NCBI RefSeq assembly: GCF_009870125.1
Contig: NC_046680.1
Span: 7,750,001 to 7,814,000 of the forward strand
Source: Drosophila pseudoobscura
Taxonomy: Eukaryota > Arthropoda > Insecta > Diptera > Drosophilidae
DNA: 64,000 nucleotides
Direction of reading: 5' to 3'
A program made the position numbers and the translations under genes. Every line of letters starts with the position of its first letter. The stretch's first letter is position 1. This document shows, piece by piece, positions 1 to 9,707 of the stretch. The notes below the pieces were generated by a model. The model was not told where the DNA came from. It saw nothing but the letters and a program-made list of their open reading frames with translations, and made no database searches.

Positions 1-631
1 CACGACACGCATAGGCCTGCCTGGTCATGTGAAGAGATTGTGAGGGCGGTAAGCATTGGACGGCTGGACACACCCTTGGCCTAATGATGATACTAACGTC
101 GGGCCGAGTCTGAATATAAATAGATTTTTTTGTTGACTTTGGGAGGGAGGGCAAACAAAATTGGCAAGGTACTAGTGCCGTCTTGTCCGTGGTGATTGTT
201 TAGAAAGGGTAGCAATGGAGATGAGGAACACTGAAGAGAATGACGGCATCCAAAGCATACTTTCGAGTTTGCTCCGCCATCTGACATCAGAGGAGATGGA
301 AGGGTCTCTTGCGGGTCGGTCTCTTGCGGCAAGTGGATGGATGACATCAGAGGAAGTCGACTGGCGCTGAAAAGTTTTCGAGTAAATTTCAACACGAAAT
401 TAACAGAGATAAGGTCGCGCGCAACTTGTATGCATGTGTCGCTTCTATGCAATTATAATCTCCACCGGGTGCTATAGAGGGTCTCTGTGGAATTCCGAAA
501 TTAATTCATGTTTCATGTCCAATTCCACTTGCACGCGAACCAGTAGTTGTCCCCACGGGACTCAAGGTCGGTGCAGCAATCGATAATCTGTTGGGTCTGC
601 CTGCGCTTTTTGCAGCAGTATCATCAGTATC
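1..631. other. Left-edge intergenic sequence, no gene seen
   Basis: No reading frame here looks like a real protein. A short direct repeat is visible: GACATCAGAGGA occurs near 283 and again near 343, with duplicated GGTCTCTTGCGG copies between them. The right part is the upstream region of the first LITAF-like gene. Confidence 0.5.
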
Positions 632-927
632 ATGTCCTCACCCGTCGGTCCAGAGCCCAGCAACCTGATCTGCCCCAGCTGCCACCAGAACGTGACCACG
701 CGCACCGAGCCAAAGGCCTCGACCAAGACGCACTTGATAGCGCTGATCATGTGCCTGACCTGGTAAGTGGGATCGAACCAAATACCGCAATCCATTAAGC
801 CCAATTCTCTTCATTCTCTATTAGCCTCTTTCCCTGCGCGTGCTGCCTCTACTGCACGGAATGTGCTCGCAACACGGCACACTTCTGCCCCTCCTGCAAC
901 GCCTACATTGGATCCTACGAGCGTTGA
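632..927 (+). CDS. LITAF-like protein 1 (short, 77 aa)
   Basis: Small LITAF-domain protein in two coding exons, 632-762 and 825-927. The intron is phase 2, inside the hydrophobic insert. The domain fills almost the whole protein: an N-terminal CPSC zinc knuckle, a stretch THLIALIMCLTW running into a Cys-rich hydrophobic segment, then HFCPSCN and a GSYE ending. In this family (LITAF/SIMPLE) the paired CxxC motifs bind one zinc and the insert dips into the cytoplasmic leaflet of endosomal and lysosomal membranes. Unlike most neighbours it has almost no N-terminal tail and no PPxY motif, so it should lack the Nedd4-binding part. The ATG at 632 is the first in frame and sits 12 codons before the first Cys pair. 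An AATAAA lies at 1107-1112. Family is secure; I cannot assign a D. melanogaster orthologue. Confidence 0.88.
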
Positions 928-1391
928 CTGGAAGCCAGGCTTTCTCTGGTCTGCTCCCCAGCAGCCATGCCGGAATGCTACGCTACTTTTTCTAAATCTA
1001 CATTGTATATCATTGCCTCGCACAAGCATTTATTCTTACGCAGCATTTTGATGTCAAGCAAAATATTGTAGTGTAAGATTGAGCTTATTTTGTTCCACAG
1101 CGCAACAATAAAATCATCAGTTGATAACGTTTCAAAAATATCACTGGAATATCTAAAATTGAATACTCTCCTAACCTACATTACGATTACGCCCATTCTC
1201 ACCCCATACGTTTATATATGTAAGTACATATGAAACCATTATAGTAAGTTCAGGGCCACGCGTCGCAAATTGGAGTGCCCCGAAATGGGTGGATATTAGT
1301 GGAATGGAGGGTTCTTCGTCATGGCCAGCAGGTGACATGTGGCCGCAGATATAAAGCAAGGCCAGGCCCGCTCCTATTTGAGCACTCAGCC
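928..1391. other. Spacer between LITAF-like genes 1 and 2
   Basis: Contains the probable polyadenylation signal AATAAA of gene 1 at 1107-1112. A TATA-like TATAAAG at 1350-1356 lies about 40 bases before the ATG of gene 2, so that gene's 5' untranslated region should be very short. Nothing else was recognised. Confidence 0.5.
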
Positions 1392-1859
1392 ATGGACGTG
1401 GACCTCAAGAGAACAGCCTACCCTTACATGGCGTCACCGGGGCCTGTACTTGTTCCAGGAACGCAGCAAAACCCGGTTTTGGTGATCAATGCCAATGGTA
1501 AGTGAGTGTTGGGGTGATTGTGGAAATGATTCTATTCATCAGATTTCCCCCTGCTACAGGGGAGGCACAGTCCAAGCTGGGACCTGTGGCCCAGATCCTG
1601 TGCTGTCCCCATTGCCGATCCACGATGGAGTCCCGTCTGGAGCCCCGAGTGACGAAGCACACCCATGCCTTTGCCTTTGCTCTCTGTCTGACGGGGTGAG
1701 TCTCGGCCATCGGCAGGGGATGCCGTCATTCCATTCATTCCACCCTCTGCTCTTAGCCTTCTCTGCCTGGTGCCGCTGCCCTACTGTCTGAAGAGCTGCC
1801 AGAGCGTGGACCACTACTGCAGCCACTGCAATCGGTTCCTTGGAAAAGCTTCCAGTTAA
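1392..1859 (+). CDS. LITAF-like protein 2 (114 aa)
   Basis: Three coding exons: 1392-1497, 1560-1695 and 1757-1859, joined in phases 1 and 2. The first exon gives a short Pro/Gly-rich tail. The second gives the first knuckle, ILCCPHCRSTMESR, and the start of the hydrophobic insert (HAFAFALCLTG). The third gives LLCLVPLPYC and the closing HYCSHCNRFLG. This is the standard layout of the array: tail exon, knuckle plus half insert, half insert plus knuckle. The likely site of action is the cytoplasmic face of endosomes or lysosomes. A TATAAAG box lies at 1350-1356. No PPxY motif is present. Orthologue not assigned. Confidence 0.88.
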
Positions 1860-2122
1860 TCTTTGTTTCATAAATATCAAGAAAAACATAAAACTTGGCA
1901 GAGCCAAGTATAAACCCACAAATTTCAGCACTATGATAGCGACGCTATCGCGCCCTCTCTCCCACATACGAACATACATACATACGCAGACATACTATTC
2001 ACTTGTAAAATCTGAATTGACGAGACCTTCCGCTGGACAGCTACGTAGTTAGAACTTTAGTTCCGGCCCGAACACCGAGCGCTTCACACATCCAACGGAA
2101 ATAGCCATAGTAATAGCCAGTA

Positions 2123-2578
2123 ATGGATTATAAGGGCACCGCTCCGCCAGAATACGGCCAATTTGATATGCCAGAGGTTCCCCATCAGGTGGTTGTCCAG
2201 CCAGCGGCTGCTGTGACAATGCAGGGTAAGTACGACACCTGAAGGATTCCTGGAGTACATATATTCAAATCGTCTCAATTCGTCGCGCAGCCCCCAATGT
2301 GCTGGGCGATATTCCAGCTATGGCCACATGCCAGAGCTGTGGCTCCCGAAGGGAGACGGCCGTCACCTTTGAGCCCAACACTAAAACACATCTTCTGGCT
2401 CTCGGCATTTGCCTGTTGGGGTAGGTTAAACACAATCGAAACAGGGACATCGGGGACTAATCCTTTTCTTGGCAGGGGCATATGCTGCGTCTGCATTCCC
2501 TACTGCACCAATTCCTGCCAGACGGCCAAGCACAATTGCAGCAGCTGTGGTGCCTACCTGGGGTCCTACAGCAACTAG
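2123..2578 (+). CDS. LITAF-like protein 3 (111 aa)
   Basis: Three coding exons: 2123-2225, 2291-2420 and 2476-2578, with phases 1 and 2 as in its neighbours. The N-terminal tail contains PPEYGQ, a PPxY motif that in vertebrate LITAF recruits WW-domain ubiquitin ligases of the Nedd4 type. Then come ATCQSCGSRRETAV, an insert including THLLALGICLLG, and CCVCIPYCTNSCQT followed by HNCSSCGAYLGSYSN. A late-endosomal adaptor role is inferred from the family. An AATAAA lies at 2668-2673. Confidence 0.9.
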
Positions 2579-2766
2579 ATTCGAGAGGATTTTTTGTATT
2601 TTTTCCCGTAGTTATCTCACAATCAAAATTATATATACACATACTATATATTGTGAAATTGATTATGAATAAAAGCACTCGCTAGCATTCCGTTCAAGAC
2701 TTATCAGCTGGTCTCCCGGGACTTCTAAGTATTCGGGAGACTTAAACGGAAACTGAGATTAAAAAA

Positions 2767-3207
2767 ATGACGCAGACCAGAGCTGGCTGCAGCCTCAGTA
2801 CCGAAACGATGTTTGCTCGGAGAAGACCTGCAGGGAAAATGCGCTCGCAAGAAGTCTATAGAAATCTCACTCAGCCGCCGGAAGCTCCGGGTCCGCCGCC
2901 AGAACCTGCGCCGGAAGAGTATGGTGACGACAGCTGCCCCCACTGCGATGCAGCCCCAATGGTCGGAAAGCGACATTCAAGGCTAAGTTGGTGGCAGAAA
3001 CTTCGGGCCAGTCTATCGTGAGTATTTAAAGAGTAAGAATATTGAATTTCATTATTTCATGGAGTGCATTTCAGGCCCCTCTATTGCTTTCGCTTTCGAT
3101 ATAAAACGATCTTTAAGTGCCGGTCGTGCGGCTGGCGGACCTCTTCACCCAGTTTCTCGAAAAGATGCATCTATGAATGCAAAAATACTACAGGAATCGC
3201 ATCATGA
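2767..3207 (+). CDS. Divergent LITAF-derived protein without hydrophobic insert, copy A (127 aa)
   Basis: Two coding exons, 2767-3017 and 3075-3207, with good splice sites and a phase 2 junction. The N-terminal half is Pro/Glu-rich (PPEAPGPPPEPAPEEY). Next comes SCPHCD, then a basic, Trp- and Arg-rich stretch where LITAF proteins have their hydrophobic insert (HSRLSWWQKLRASL), then FKCRSCGWRT. The two CxxC pairs and the phase 2 intron between them match the true LITAF genes on both sides, so descent from one is inferred. The protein should be soluble or only peripherally attached, perhaps a free zinc ribbon. An AATAAA lies at 3645-3650. Function unknown. Confidence 0.72.
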
Positions 3208-4682
3208 ATGGAAAAGAAAGGAAGGAAGATGGCTATTATTTTAAGAGTTCTTTAACTAATTAGATTTCATGAAGTTATGGCTGTAGAAACGGAGTAATTG
3301 GTCAAAATCAGGATCCCAACAGAAATAACGAAAATATGAATATTTGCCAAATGTGAAGGGGATTATAAAATTATATCTATATCTGAGGCATAATTTTCAG
3401 GAGGTACACTAAAAAGGAAGAGAGAGAGAGAGGGACTCGTTGATAAAGCTTTCCGCAACTGGTGGCACATTTTTGTTGAGAGAACTGTTGCAGCAAGAGC
3501 AACCAGCAACGTGTTGAGAGAGTTGTTGCAGCAGGAGAAATGTTGATAGAACTGTTGCATCAGGAGTCATCAGCCACATGTTGCTCCATGACTTATCCGG
3601 AAGAAAATTACATTGCCGGGACTTGTAACTTGTACATTTTAAAGAATAAATCAGAGGTCATGATTGCGGTGTATCGTAATGGCTTACATTCGTATCTCAA
3701 TTTATAATTTTATACAATGCCTTACAATTTTACCAAATTTATAAAAAACCAGAGCTTCGAGCAGACATCAACTGCAACATACAGTGATAGCTATATATAT
3801 GTCCAGGGGCTTTGCCAAAAGCTGTCACTCCTCCTGTTACGCCCAGGCCTAAATATTCCACACACCTCCTCCAGCTGCACCGCTGCCCCCACGCTTTGCG
3901 TAACGCATGTGCAATCAATAGGTATGGGAATTTGAGATGGGGTACATTTTGAAATATTTTTATCAAATAACAACTATTATTATTTAATTGCGTCTGAGTG
4001 AGTAATCCGAGGACGAATCTTCCGACAGTTCGGACGATTGGGATTAGAGTATAAAAGATCATTTTGCAAAACGCAGTCCCAGAAAGATGGTCAAAGGGGA
4101 GGACCCCAACCATTCCAAATTTTGAACTGACAGACAAGATCCGAAAATGGGAAAAGAATTGAATTTTTCTAAGATTAAATGAAGATACTACATAGGATAA
4201 TACAATAGTGAAACTATTGAAATCAACACACGTTTCCGAAAATAAATGTATGTCCAGAAAAATGTGTATATATATGTACATATGTGTGTATTCTACTTAA
4301 TTCCCGGGATGAAAAGCTAACCTGTTAATGAAGCTCACGGCAGCTGATAGCAACATTGTTGCACAGTTGCACACAGGGACAGGATGCATGTTGCACATAC
4401 AAACTCTAGAGCTTATGGTCCAGGAATCAGTTCTCTGTGTGACGTCTCAACTGCTGTTTGAAAGTGCGGAAAAGTGCATTTCTCGTATCCAAAGGTGCGT
4501 CTGCAGCCTCTGATAAGGTCAATAAAGCTGTACCCTCATAGCTTTTAGCCCGAAACCGTTTGTGCGTGGGATACCAGGCGCATCCAGAGCTAACTCCCCC
4601 GCAGAGCTCTATTTTTGAGCTGCACCTGGGCATTGCTATTTTATCGGAATCAGAGTGTGCTCAGGCATCATTCGCGAACTGA
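3208..4682. other. Spacer with an imperfect TGTTGCAGCA repeat, no confirmed gene
   Basis: A GA-rich run lies at about 3416-3432. From about 3476 to 3580 a unit resembling TTGAGAGAACTGTTGCAGCA is repeated imperfectly about three to four times. A TATAAAA lies near 3739, followed by a very short frame from 3799, but no zinc-ribbon exon follows it. The remainder is AT-rich and unremarkable. Confidence 0.45.
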
Positions 4683-5090
4683 ATGCCGTACAAACTGCTT
4701 CCACAATACGGCCCGGCGGCACTTGTTGCGTTGTTTGTGGACTGGCGTGAAAACCTAAAGAAGGAGATAAGAGCTAATGTGATTGCTGCTAGGATGGCAA
4801 AGTACCGGATTCACCACAAGTATCACCGTATTCCAATCGAATGCTGTCCCAGATGCAAGTCAACGGCCGTCAAGTTGGAAATCCGTACTAGTCGCTCGGG
4901 ATGGAAGAAACTAAAGAAGAATTTGGTGTAAGCAATTCGGTGTGCGCCTGGTATTATCTGAATAATAATATTCCCGTGAATTCATTTCAGCGAACTATGC
5001 TTCTGTCGGCCATACATTCCAGCGGGCATGTATACGCAGGGTCATACATGCCGATCCTGCGGCTGGATGGACGTAATTAAGATATGTTAA
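4683..5090 (+). CDS. Divergent LITAF-derived protein without hydrophobic insert, copy B (114 aa)
   Basis: Two coding exons, 4683-4927 and 4991-5090, phase 2 junction. The order is a Lys/Arg-rich amphipathic N-terminus, IECCPRCKSTAVKLE, a basic linker (SGWKKLKKNLV) in place of the membrane insert, and HTCRSCGWMDVIKIC at the end. It resembles the gene at 2767-3207 in its CRSCGW knuckle, in losing hydrophobicity, and in intron phase, so the two look like one sub-family. No PPxY motif. The ATG used is the only early one in frame. A zinc-binding but not membrane-inserted protein is the simplest reading; partner and role are unknown. Confidence 0.72.
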
Positions 5091-5233
5091 AGGAATACAA
5101 TATTATATATATATATATACATGCATATACGAGTATACTCACGAACATTCAGATAACCAATATGATCAAATATTAATTACGATCAAATATTATTCCGCGT
5201 TCTTCAAAGTTATTCCACTTGTTGTTTCTGTCT

Positions 5234-5240
5234 TATAAAA
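5234..5240 (+). promoter_or_regulatory. TATA box of LITAF-like gene at 5418
   Basis: TATAAAA, about 180 bases before the ATG at 5418. A TATA box at this distance implies a 5' untranslated region of about 150 bases. Based on sequence match only. Confidence 0.5.
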
Positions 5241-5417
5241 CGGGTGGAAGGGAAAAAGCTCTAAAATTAGCTGAGCCGAGCAAGCAGCGCATAGATAAGA
5301 CAGTGCAAAAGCTAGCAGGAAAGCAGAGCTTTTGGCCAAAAGCACTGTTGTTGTAGTAAATTTGTTGCGCGAAAGTTCGTCGTTTGAAATCAGTTCTCTG
5401 TCGACCATCAAACGGAA

Positions 5418-5932
5418 ATGCAGTACAATCAGCCACAGCCTGGAGCCGGTGGCTATCCGTACCAGCCGCAGCCCCCAAGCTACGAGCAGGCCATACATGT
5501 CCCGGGTCCACCTCCCGTCAGAGTTCAGGTCCAGGGTGCGCCACCACCCGTGGTGATCATTCAGCGTGAGTGGCCTATTGTGGCATCTATTTCTCTGTCC
5601 AAGCCGGGCTGAGGCTATGATTTCTTCCAGACCAAGCTGCTTTGCCTGTGGGTCCTGACGCCAGCTTCATTACCTGTCCCCACTGCCATGTCCAGAAGCT
5701 GACCCGCGTCGAATATGCGCCCAGTGTGCGCACCCACTGCATGGCCGCCCTCCTCTGCATCATTGGGTAAGATCTAATGTCGTTTTTGTCTTGGTTATCT
5801 AATCTTTAACTGGTCCACGTAAACAGCCTCTGGTGCTTCGCCTGCCTGCCCTACTGCGCTACCAGTTGCATGAATGCCAACCATTTCTGCGGCAACTGCA
5901 ACAAGTTCGTGGGCGTCTACAGTAGCGACTAG
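5418..5932 (+). CDS. LITAF-like protein 4 (129 aa, PPSY motif)
   Basis: Three coding exons: 5418-5565, 5631-5766 and 5827-5932, phases 1 and 2. The Pro/Gln-rich tail carries PPSYEQA, a PPxY motif expected to bind Nedd4-family WW domains. The domain runs SFITCPHCHVQKLTRVEY, then HCMAALLCIIGLWCFACLPYC (the membrane-dipping insert, split by intron 2), then NHFCGNCNKFVGVY. This is the layout of human LITAF/SIMPLE and CDIP1. An AATAAA lies at 5958-5963. Confidence 0.92.
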
Positions 5933-6204
5933 TCGCTATGGGGATCGATACTTTCCGAATAAACAAACCGACCCGATCCCATCACACCATCACATATCAT
6001 ATACGAGTGCGAACATTTTTGCCTGGGTGTCGACAGACGAAAGACATTTTTCCCCATAGTGTAAACAGACGGGCCAGAAAGCTTTTCCACCACTAAACGG
6101 CTTTAATTGATAAGAAGCGATACGAGTCAACAATTTTTCGGTGCGTTCCATTGCCTTGACGTTCACCGACGAGTCATTTGTCCATTCACACCCCGAAAAT
6201 CAAT

Positions 6205-6696
6205 ATGGAACCCGTTTATCCAGCCGCTCCACTGGAGGCCTCGAAGGGTACAGGAGAAGCCCTCGCCGAGCACCAGCAGCTGCTGACACCGTCACCTCCG
6301 AGCTACGATCAGGCCACATCCTCTCCGGCACTCACTACAGGACCCGCAGCGACGCCAGCACCAACTGCAGCTCCGGCCCAGCATACAGTGGTGGTGGTTC
6401 CTGGATCAATTTACGGCCCAGAGCCCATGGACATCCAGTGTCCCTACTGTCACAATTACGCGCGCACCCGCGTCTCCTATCGGCCCAACTCGCGCACCCA
6501 TCTGATTGCCCTGATTTTATGCCTCTTCCAGTGAGTAATGCTGGCTAATTTCTGCTTCTACTGCGGTAATCTGATATCTTCCTATTACAGGCTTTACTGC
6601 TGTGTGTGCCTGCCGTACTGCATTGGCAGTTGCATGAACACTAACCACTACTGTGGCATGTGCGACCACTATCTTGGCAGCTACCAGCGCAAATGA
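6205..6696 (+). CDS. LITAF-like protein 5 (143 aa, PPSY motif)
   Basis: Two coding exons, 6205-6530 and 6591-6696, phase 2 junction. The tail and first knuckle are in one exon, so the phase 1 intron of its neighbours has been lost or was never gained here. The order is a Pro/Ala/Thr-rich tail with PPSYDQA, IQCPYCHNYARTRVSY, an insert THLIALILCLF continuing into QLYCCVCLPYC, then NHYCGMCDHYLGSY. The ATG at 6205 is the first true ATG; the codon at 6178 that keeps the frame open is TTG. An AATAAA lies at 6805-6810. Confidence 0.92.
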
Positions 6697-7248
6697 GGCG
6701 TATGTGGGGAGGCCGGGTACTATGATCTGGGATTGAGCTTTTGATGGCCTTCTGTATCTGTTTTGTCGCTCTTTTCATGCTTCACATTTATAAAATACTT
6801 AGATAATAAACTGTTGATGGTCGTCAACCAGTGTTTACTGTATCTGTGGCCGCATCCTATGCTTGTACGTGAGATAGGTTGAGTATACATCCCATTGTGT
6901 GCATTAGATAAAACTTCAAGCAACAAACTTGTACAATTTCAAAGATATTTTTCGTTTTGCAATTGCCGAAAAGGTTGCCCAACCGCCCTCCGAAAGCTTT
7001 CAAGCTCGCTCTGTGAAGCGATCTAAGCCAAAACTTGAATCTGTAGGCAGTAGATGGCAGAGAGCGAAACGGAAGAGACGACCAGCGACGCCAATCTGTG
7101 AATTCGCACAGTAAACAAAAACCAAGTTGGAATTACACATACACTACAGGCATACACACATATATGTATATGTATATAATATAGAAGTGGAAGAACTTGA
7201 ATCTCTTACCTGCAAACAATTGAAAGCTGAACTTCGCACTCGACGGCA
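6697..7248. other. Spacer between LITAF-like genes 5 and 6
   Basis: Holds the AATAAA of the upstream gene (6805-6810) and an AT-rich ATGTATATGTATATAA stretch near 7163 that may act as a TATA region for the next gene. Nothing else recognised. Confidence 0.45.
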
Positions 7249-7875
7249 ATGGATCAAAAGCGGGCCATGCTCTATCCGCAGGTGGATTTCAACACGCCCA
7301 GCGCACCGTCGCCGACGCCGACGCCAACGAGGGAGTCGGTTGGACCTGAGCTGGTGCCTGTGGAAGCTCCGCCATCGTACGATGTGGCAATAGGCTCAAA
7401 CGCAGTGACTGTTCCAGCAATACCAGCAATTGCAGTCACCCAACAACCGCCGCATGTGGTATACGAGTATGAGCAACCAGCACAGCCGACAGTTGTCCAA
7501 ATGGGTATGTAATTTCTTGGCTATTTTGTTAGGCCATCTCTGACGTCATGGCTGTCTAATTGCAGACACAATGAACTTGGGTCCAAATCCCTGCAGAGTA
7601 CTGTGCCCGGCCTGCGGGGCCCAGAAGACCACGCGTATGACCCACACGGCCAATTCGCGCACGCATATGGGAGCTGGACTTTTATGCCTGGTGGGGTGAG
7701 TCCGAAATCCATAGCTTCCGTGTGCGCATTCGTATTAAACATTCTCATTTCGCTCAGGTGGTGCTGTTTTGCCTGCTTTGTTCCCTACTGCATGAACAGT
7801 TGTCGCACTGGCAATCACTACTGTCGCAAGTGCAACACTTTCCTCGGCGCATATAGTCCCAACGGACTGAAATGA
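7249..7875 (+). CDS. LITAF-like protein 6 (167 aa, PPSY motif)
   Basis: Three coding exons: 7249-7504, 7566-7695 and 7758-7875, phases 1 and 2. It has the longest N-terminal tail of the array, about 100 residues rich in Pro, Val and Ala with Pro-Thr runs, and a PPSYDVA motif for WW-domain ligases. The domain contains RVLCPACGAQKTTRM, then HMGAGLLCLVGWCCFACFVPYC (insert), then NHYCRKCNTFLGAY. The likely role is an endosomal or lysosomal membrane adaptor. The last gene of the array; an AATAAA at 8130-8135 lies 255 bases after the stop. Confidence 0.92.
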
Positions 7876-8215
7876 AGATAAGACTACGATGAGATGTGAT
7901 CTGGTGGTACCTACTACATATCTAACACAAACAAGAGCTTCTATCTCAGCTGTTTGCATAGTTATTTGCAAATGAATATATTAACCTTAAACAAAACAAA
8001 AGCTTCTTGTTGCTGTCGCCTGGCCTTTGGCGCACCATCTAAGAGCACCGCGTTGGCGTAGGTCGACGTGCATCGTCACTATGCTGCTTCTTAGCCTTAA
8101 ATAATGTTTAATATATTAATGTAATGTTTAATAAAACGCGAAGAACTTTCCGTTGAATATTTGCGCTATTTTCGATAGTGCTGCCACCTCGTCGGCGATT
8201 ATTCTGTAATCGATA

Positions 8216-8650
8216 CATCAAAATTGAGCAACACTAACGATTTTTCTCTTACGTTACATTACGTTTTATTTGTTTAACGTTTTTCGCAAAATAAAAACTT
8301 TTTTTAGGCAAAATCAAGTAAAAGCAAGTATTTAAAATAGGATAGTAAAGTAGAAAATTGATTAATTAATCGGATAAAATTATGTGAGCAGGGCTGAGAG
8401 TCTTAGTTACGCAGAATTATTCAACGGAATATTAAAATTAAGCAATAGCAACGATTTTTCTCTTACGTCTTATTAAGTCTTTTTTTCATTTGACCTTCTT
8501 CGCTAAAACCTTATTTTAGACTAAATCCAACAAAAGCAAGACTTTAAAATCAACCAGTCAAGTGCAAAATAGATTCATTATTTGTATAAAAATATGTGAA
8601 CATAGCAGGGCGTTCTTTCTAGCTAGTAATATTCGACGGAATATCAAAAT
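8216..8650. repeat. Diverged direct tandem repeat, period about 213 bases
   Basis: Two AT-rich units lie side by side. Matching anchors are AACGATTTTTCTCTTACGT at 8236 and 8450, TATGTGA at 8381 and 8593, and TTC(A/G)ACGGAATAT at 8420 and 8632, giving offsets of 212-214 bases. A third unit may begin at about 8638 (ATATCAAAATTGAG). The units differ by many substitutions and small indels, so the duplication is not recent. No protein is encoded. It sits directly upstream of the RYBP promoter; whether it is a transposon remnant or a local duplication cannot be told from one copy. Confidence 0.7.
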
Positions 8651-8721
8651 TGAGGAATATGTATAATAATCTTGAGATCGTCAGTATACTTACGGTATAT
8701 TTTTAAAATTGGACGGTATAT

Positions 8722-8774
8722 TTTGGTATATTTCTAAGGGTCGGACGGGAGTCCGACGGTCCGCGGTCACACTG
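8722..8774 (+). promoter_or_regulatory. RYBP core promoter: Motif 6 plus Motif 1
   Basis: TTTGGTATATTT at 8722-8733 fits the Drosophila core-promoter Motif 6 consensus KTYRGTATWTTT, and CGGTCACACTG at 8764-8774 fits Motif 1, YGGTCACACTR (bound by M1BP). The pairing and order are typical of TATA-less, broadly expressed fly genes. Transcription probably starts just downstream, near 8780-8800, about 250 bases before the RYBP ATG. Confidence 0.75.
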
Positions 8775-9043
8775 GCAGAAAGTTTTTTCACAACAAAAAA
8801 CCTCCGAATAAGATCTAATTAACCATCCAATGTTTGTTGGTAGCATTAAGAAACGCTTCTAAGCAAGTTGTGCGTGTGTGCCAGAAGGCTGCACCCCAGA
8901 ATTGCCAGCATTTGCGCTGCGTTTCGGCAGCCACAACAACAGCAGCAATAGCAGCAGCAGCAGAGGCAGCAACAACAACGGTGGAAAAGGAAAATTCAGC
9001 CCAGCTGCATTTCACTTAATCGCCACCACAGGCAGTTTCTATT

Positions 9044-9707
9044 ATGGACAAGAAATCATCGCCCGTGCGACGACAAAAGCGCCAAGCGAAAGTGATTGAA
9101 GACAACTTTTGGGACTGCAGCGTCTGCACGTACAGGAACTCGGCCGAGGCGTTCAAGTGCCGCATGTGTGACGTGAGGAAAGGTGAGTGACCTCGATTTC
9201 ATTTGCGGCCACAGCGGCTGCGACAGTGGCAACGGCTGCGAATGTGGCCGCTGCGTCATATTTCAATTACCCGTGAAGGACGGCGAATAATCGTTCGCTG
9301 TGCGCGTAATTTGTTTTCTTTGCTCTTGTCAAATGACGATGTTCTCCTCCACTCACTATCACTCTCTTCGTTCCTTCCCTTCACACCGCTTAGGAACCTC
9401 CACGCGAAAGCCTCGCCTGAACTCGGCGCTAGTCGCACAGCAGGCAGCCACACTGCCCGGAGCCAGCGGAAACATGCCCAACGGTAAATCCGCCTCCAGT
9501 TCACGGCACGGGAGTGGACATGACAGGCAGCGCCACAAAAGATACCCGGCCCGATTGAAGAACGTTGATCGCTCCACGGCGCAGACACGAGAGGTTACCG
9601 TCAACTCCGTCACCGTCTTCATCACAGAGTACAAGGCGAAGCCGGTGAGCAGCCGGCGCGAGTCCAGCGAGCAGAGCTTCAGCGAGAGCAACGACAGCCG
9701 GAGTTAA
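9044..9707 (+). CDS. RYBP: RYBP: RING1- and YY1-binding protein orthologue
   Basis: Two coding exons, 9044-9182 and 9394-9707, phase 1 junction, 150 residues, the same length as I recall for D. melanogaster RYBP. Residues about 20-45 form a RanBP2-type zinc finger ([19 protein letters not shown], then MCDVRKG, four Cys present). The C-terminal third holds the conserved YAF2/RYBP domain that binds the RING1/Sce subunit ([20 protein letters not shown], then [10 protein letters not shown]) and a Ser/Glu-rich end. The basic linker suits DNA and ubiquitylated-histone binding. Family knowledge: a subunit of non-canonical PRC1 that promotes H2A ubiquitylation in the nucleus. The promoter lies upstream with Motifs 6 and 1. 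Confidence 0.96.

Noticed and set aside
3737-3920. TATAAAA, a short frame at 3799 and a possible donor near 3918, resembling a LITAF first exon
   Set aside because: The frame stops after 16 codons and no exon with zinc knuckles follows; too little to call a gene or a pseudogene.
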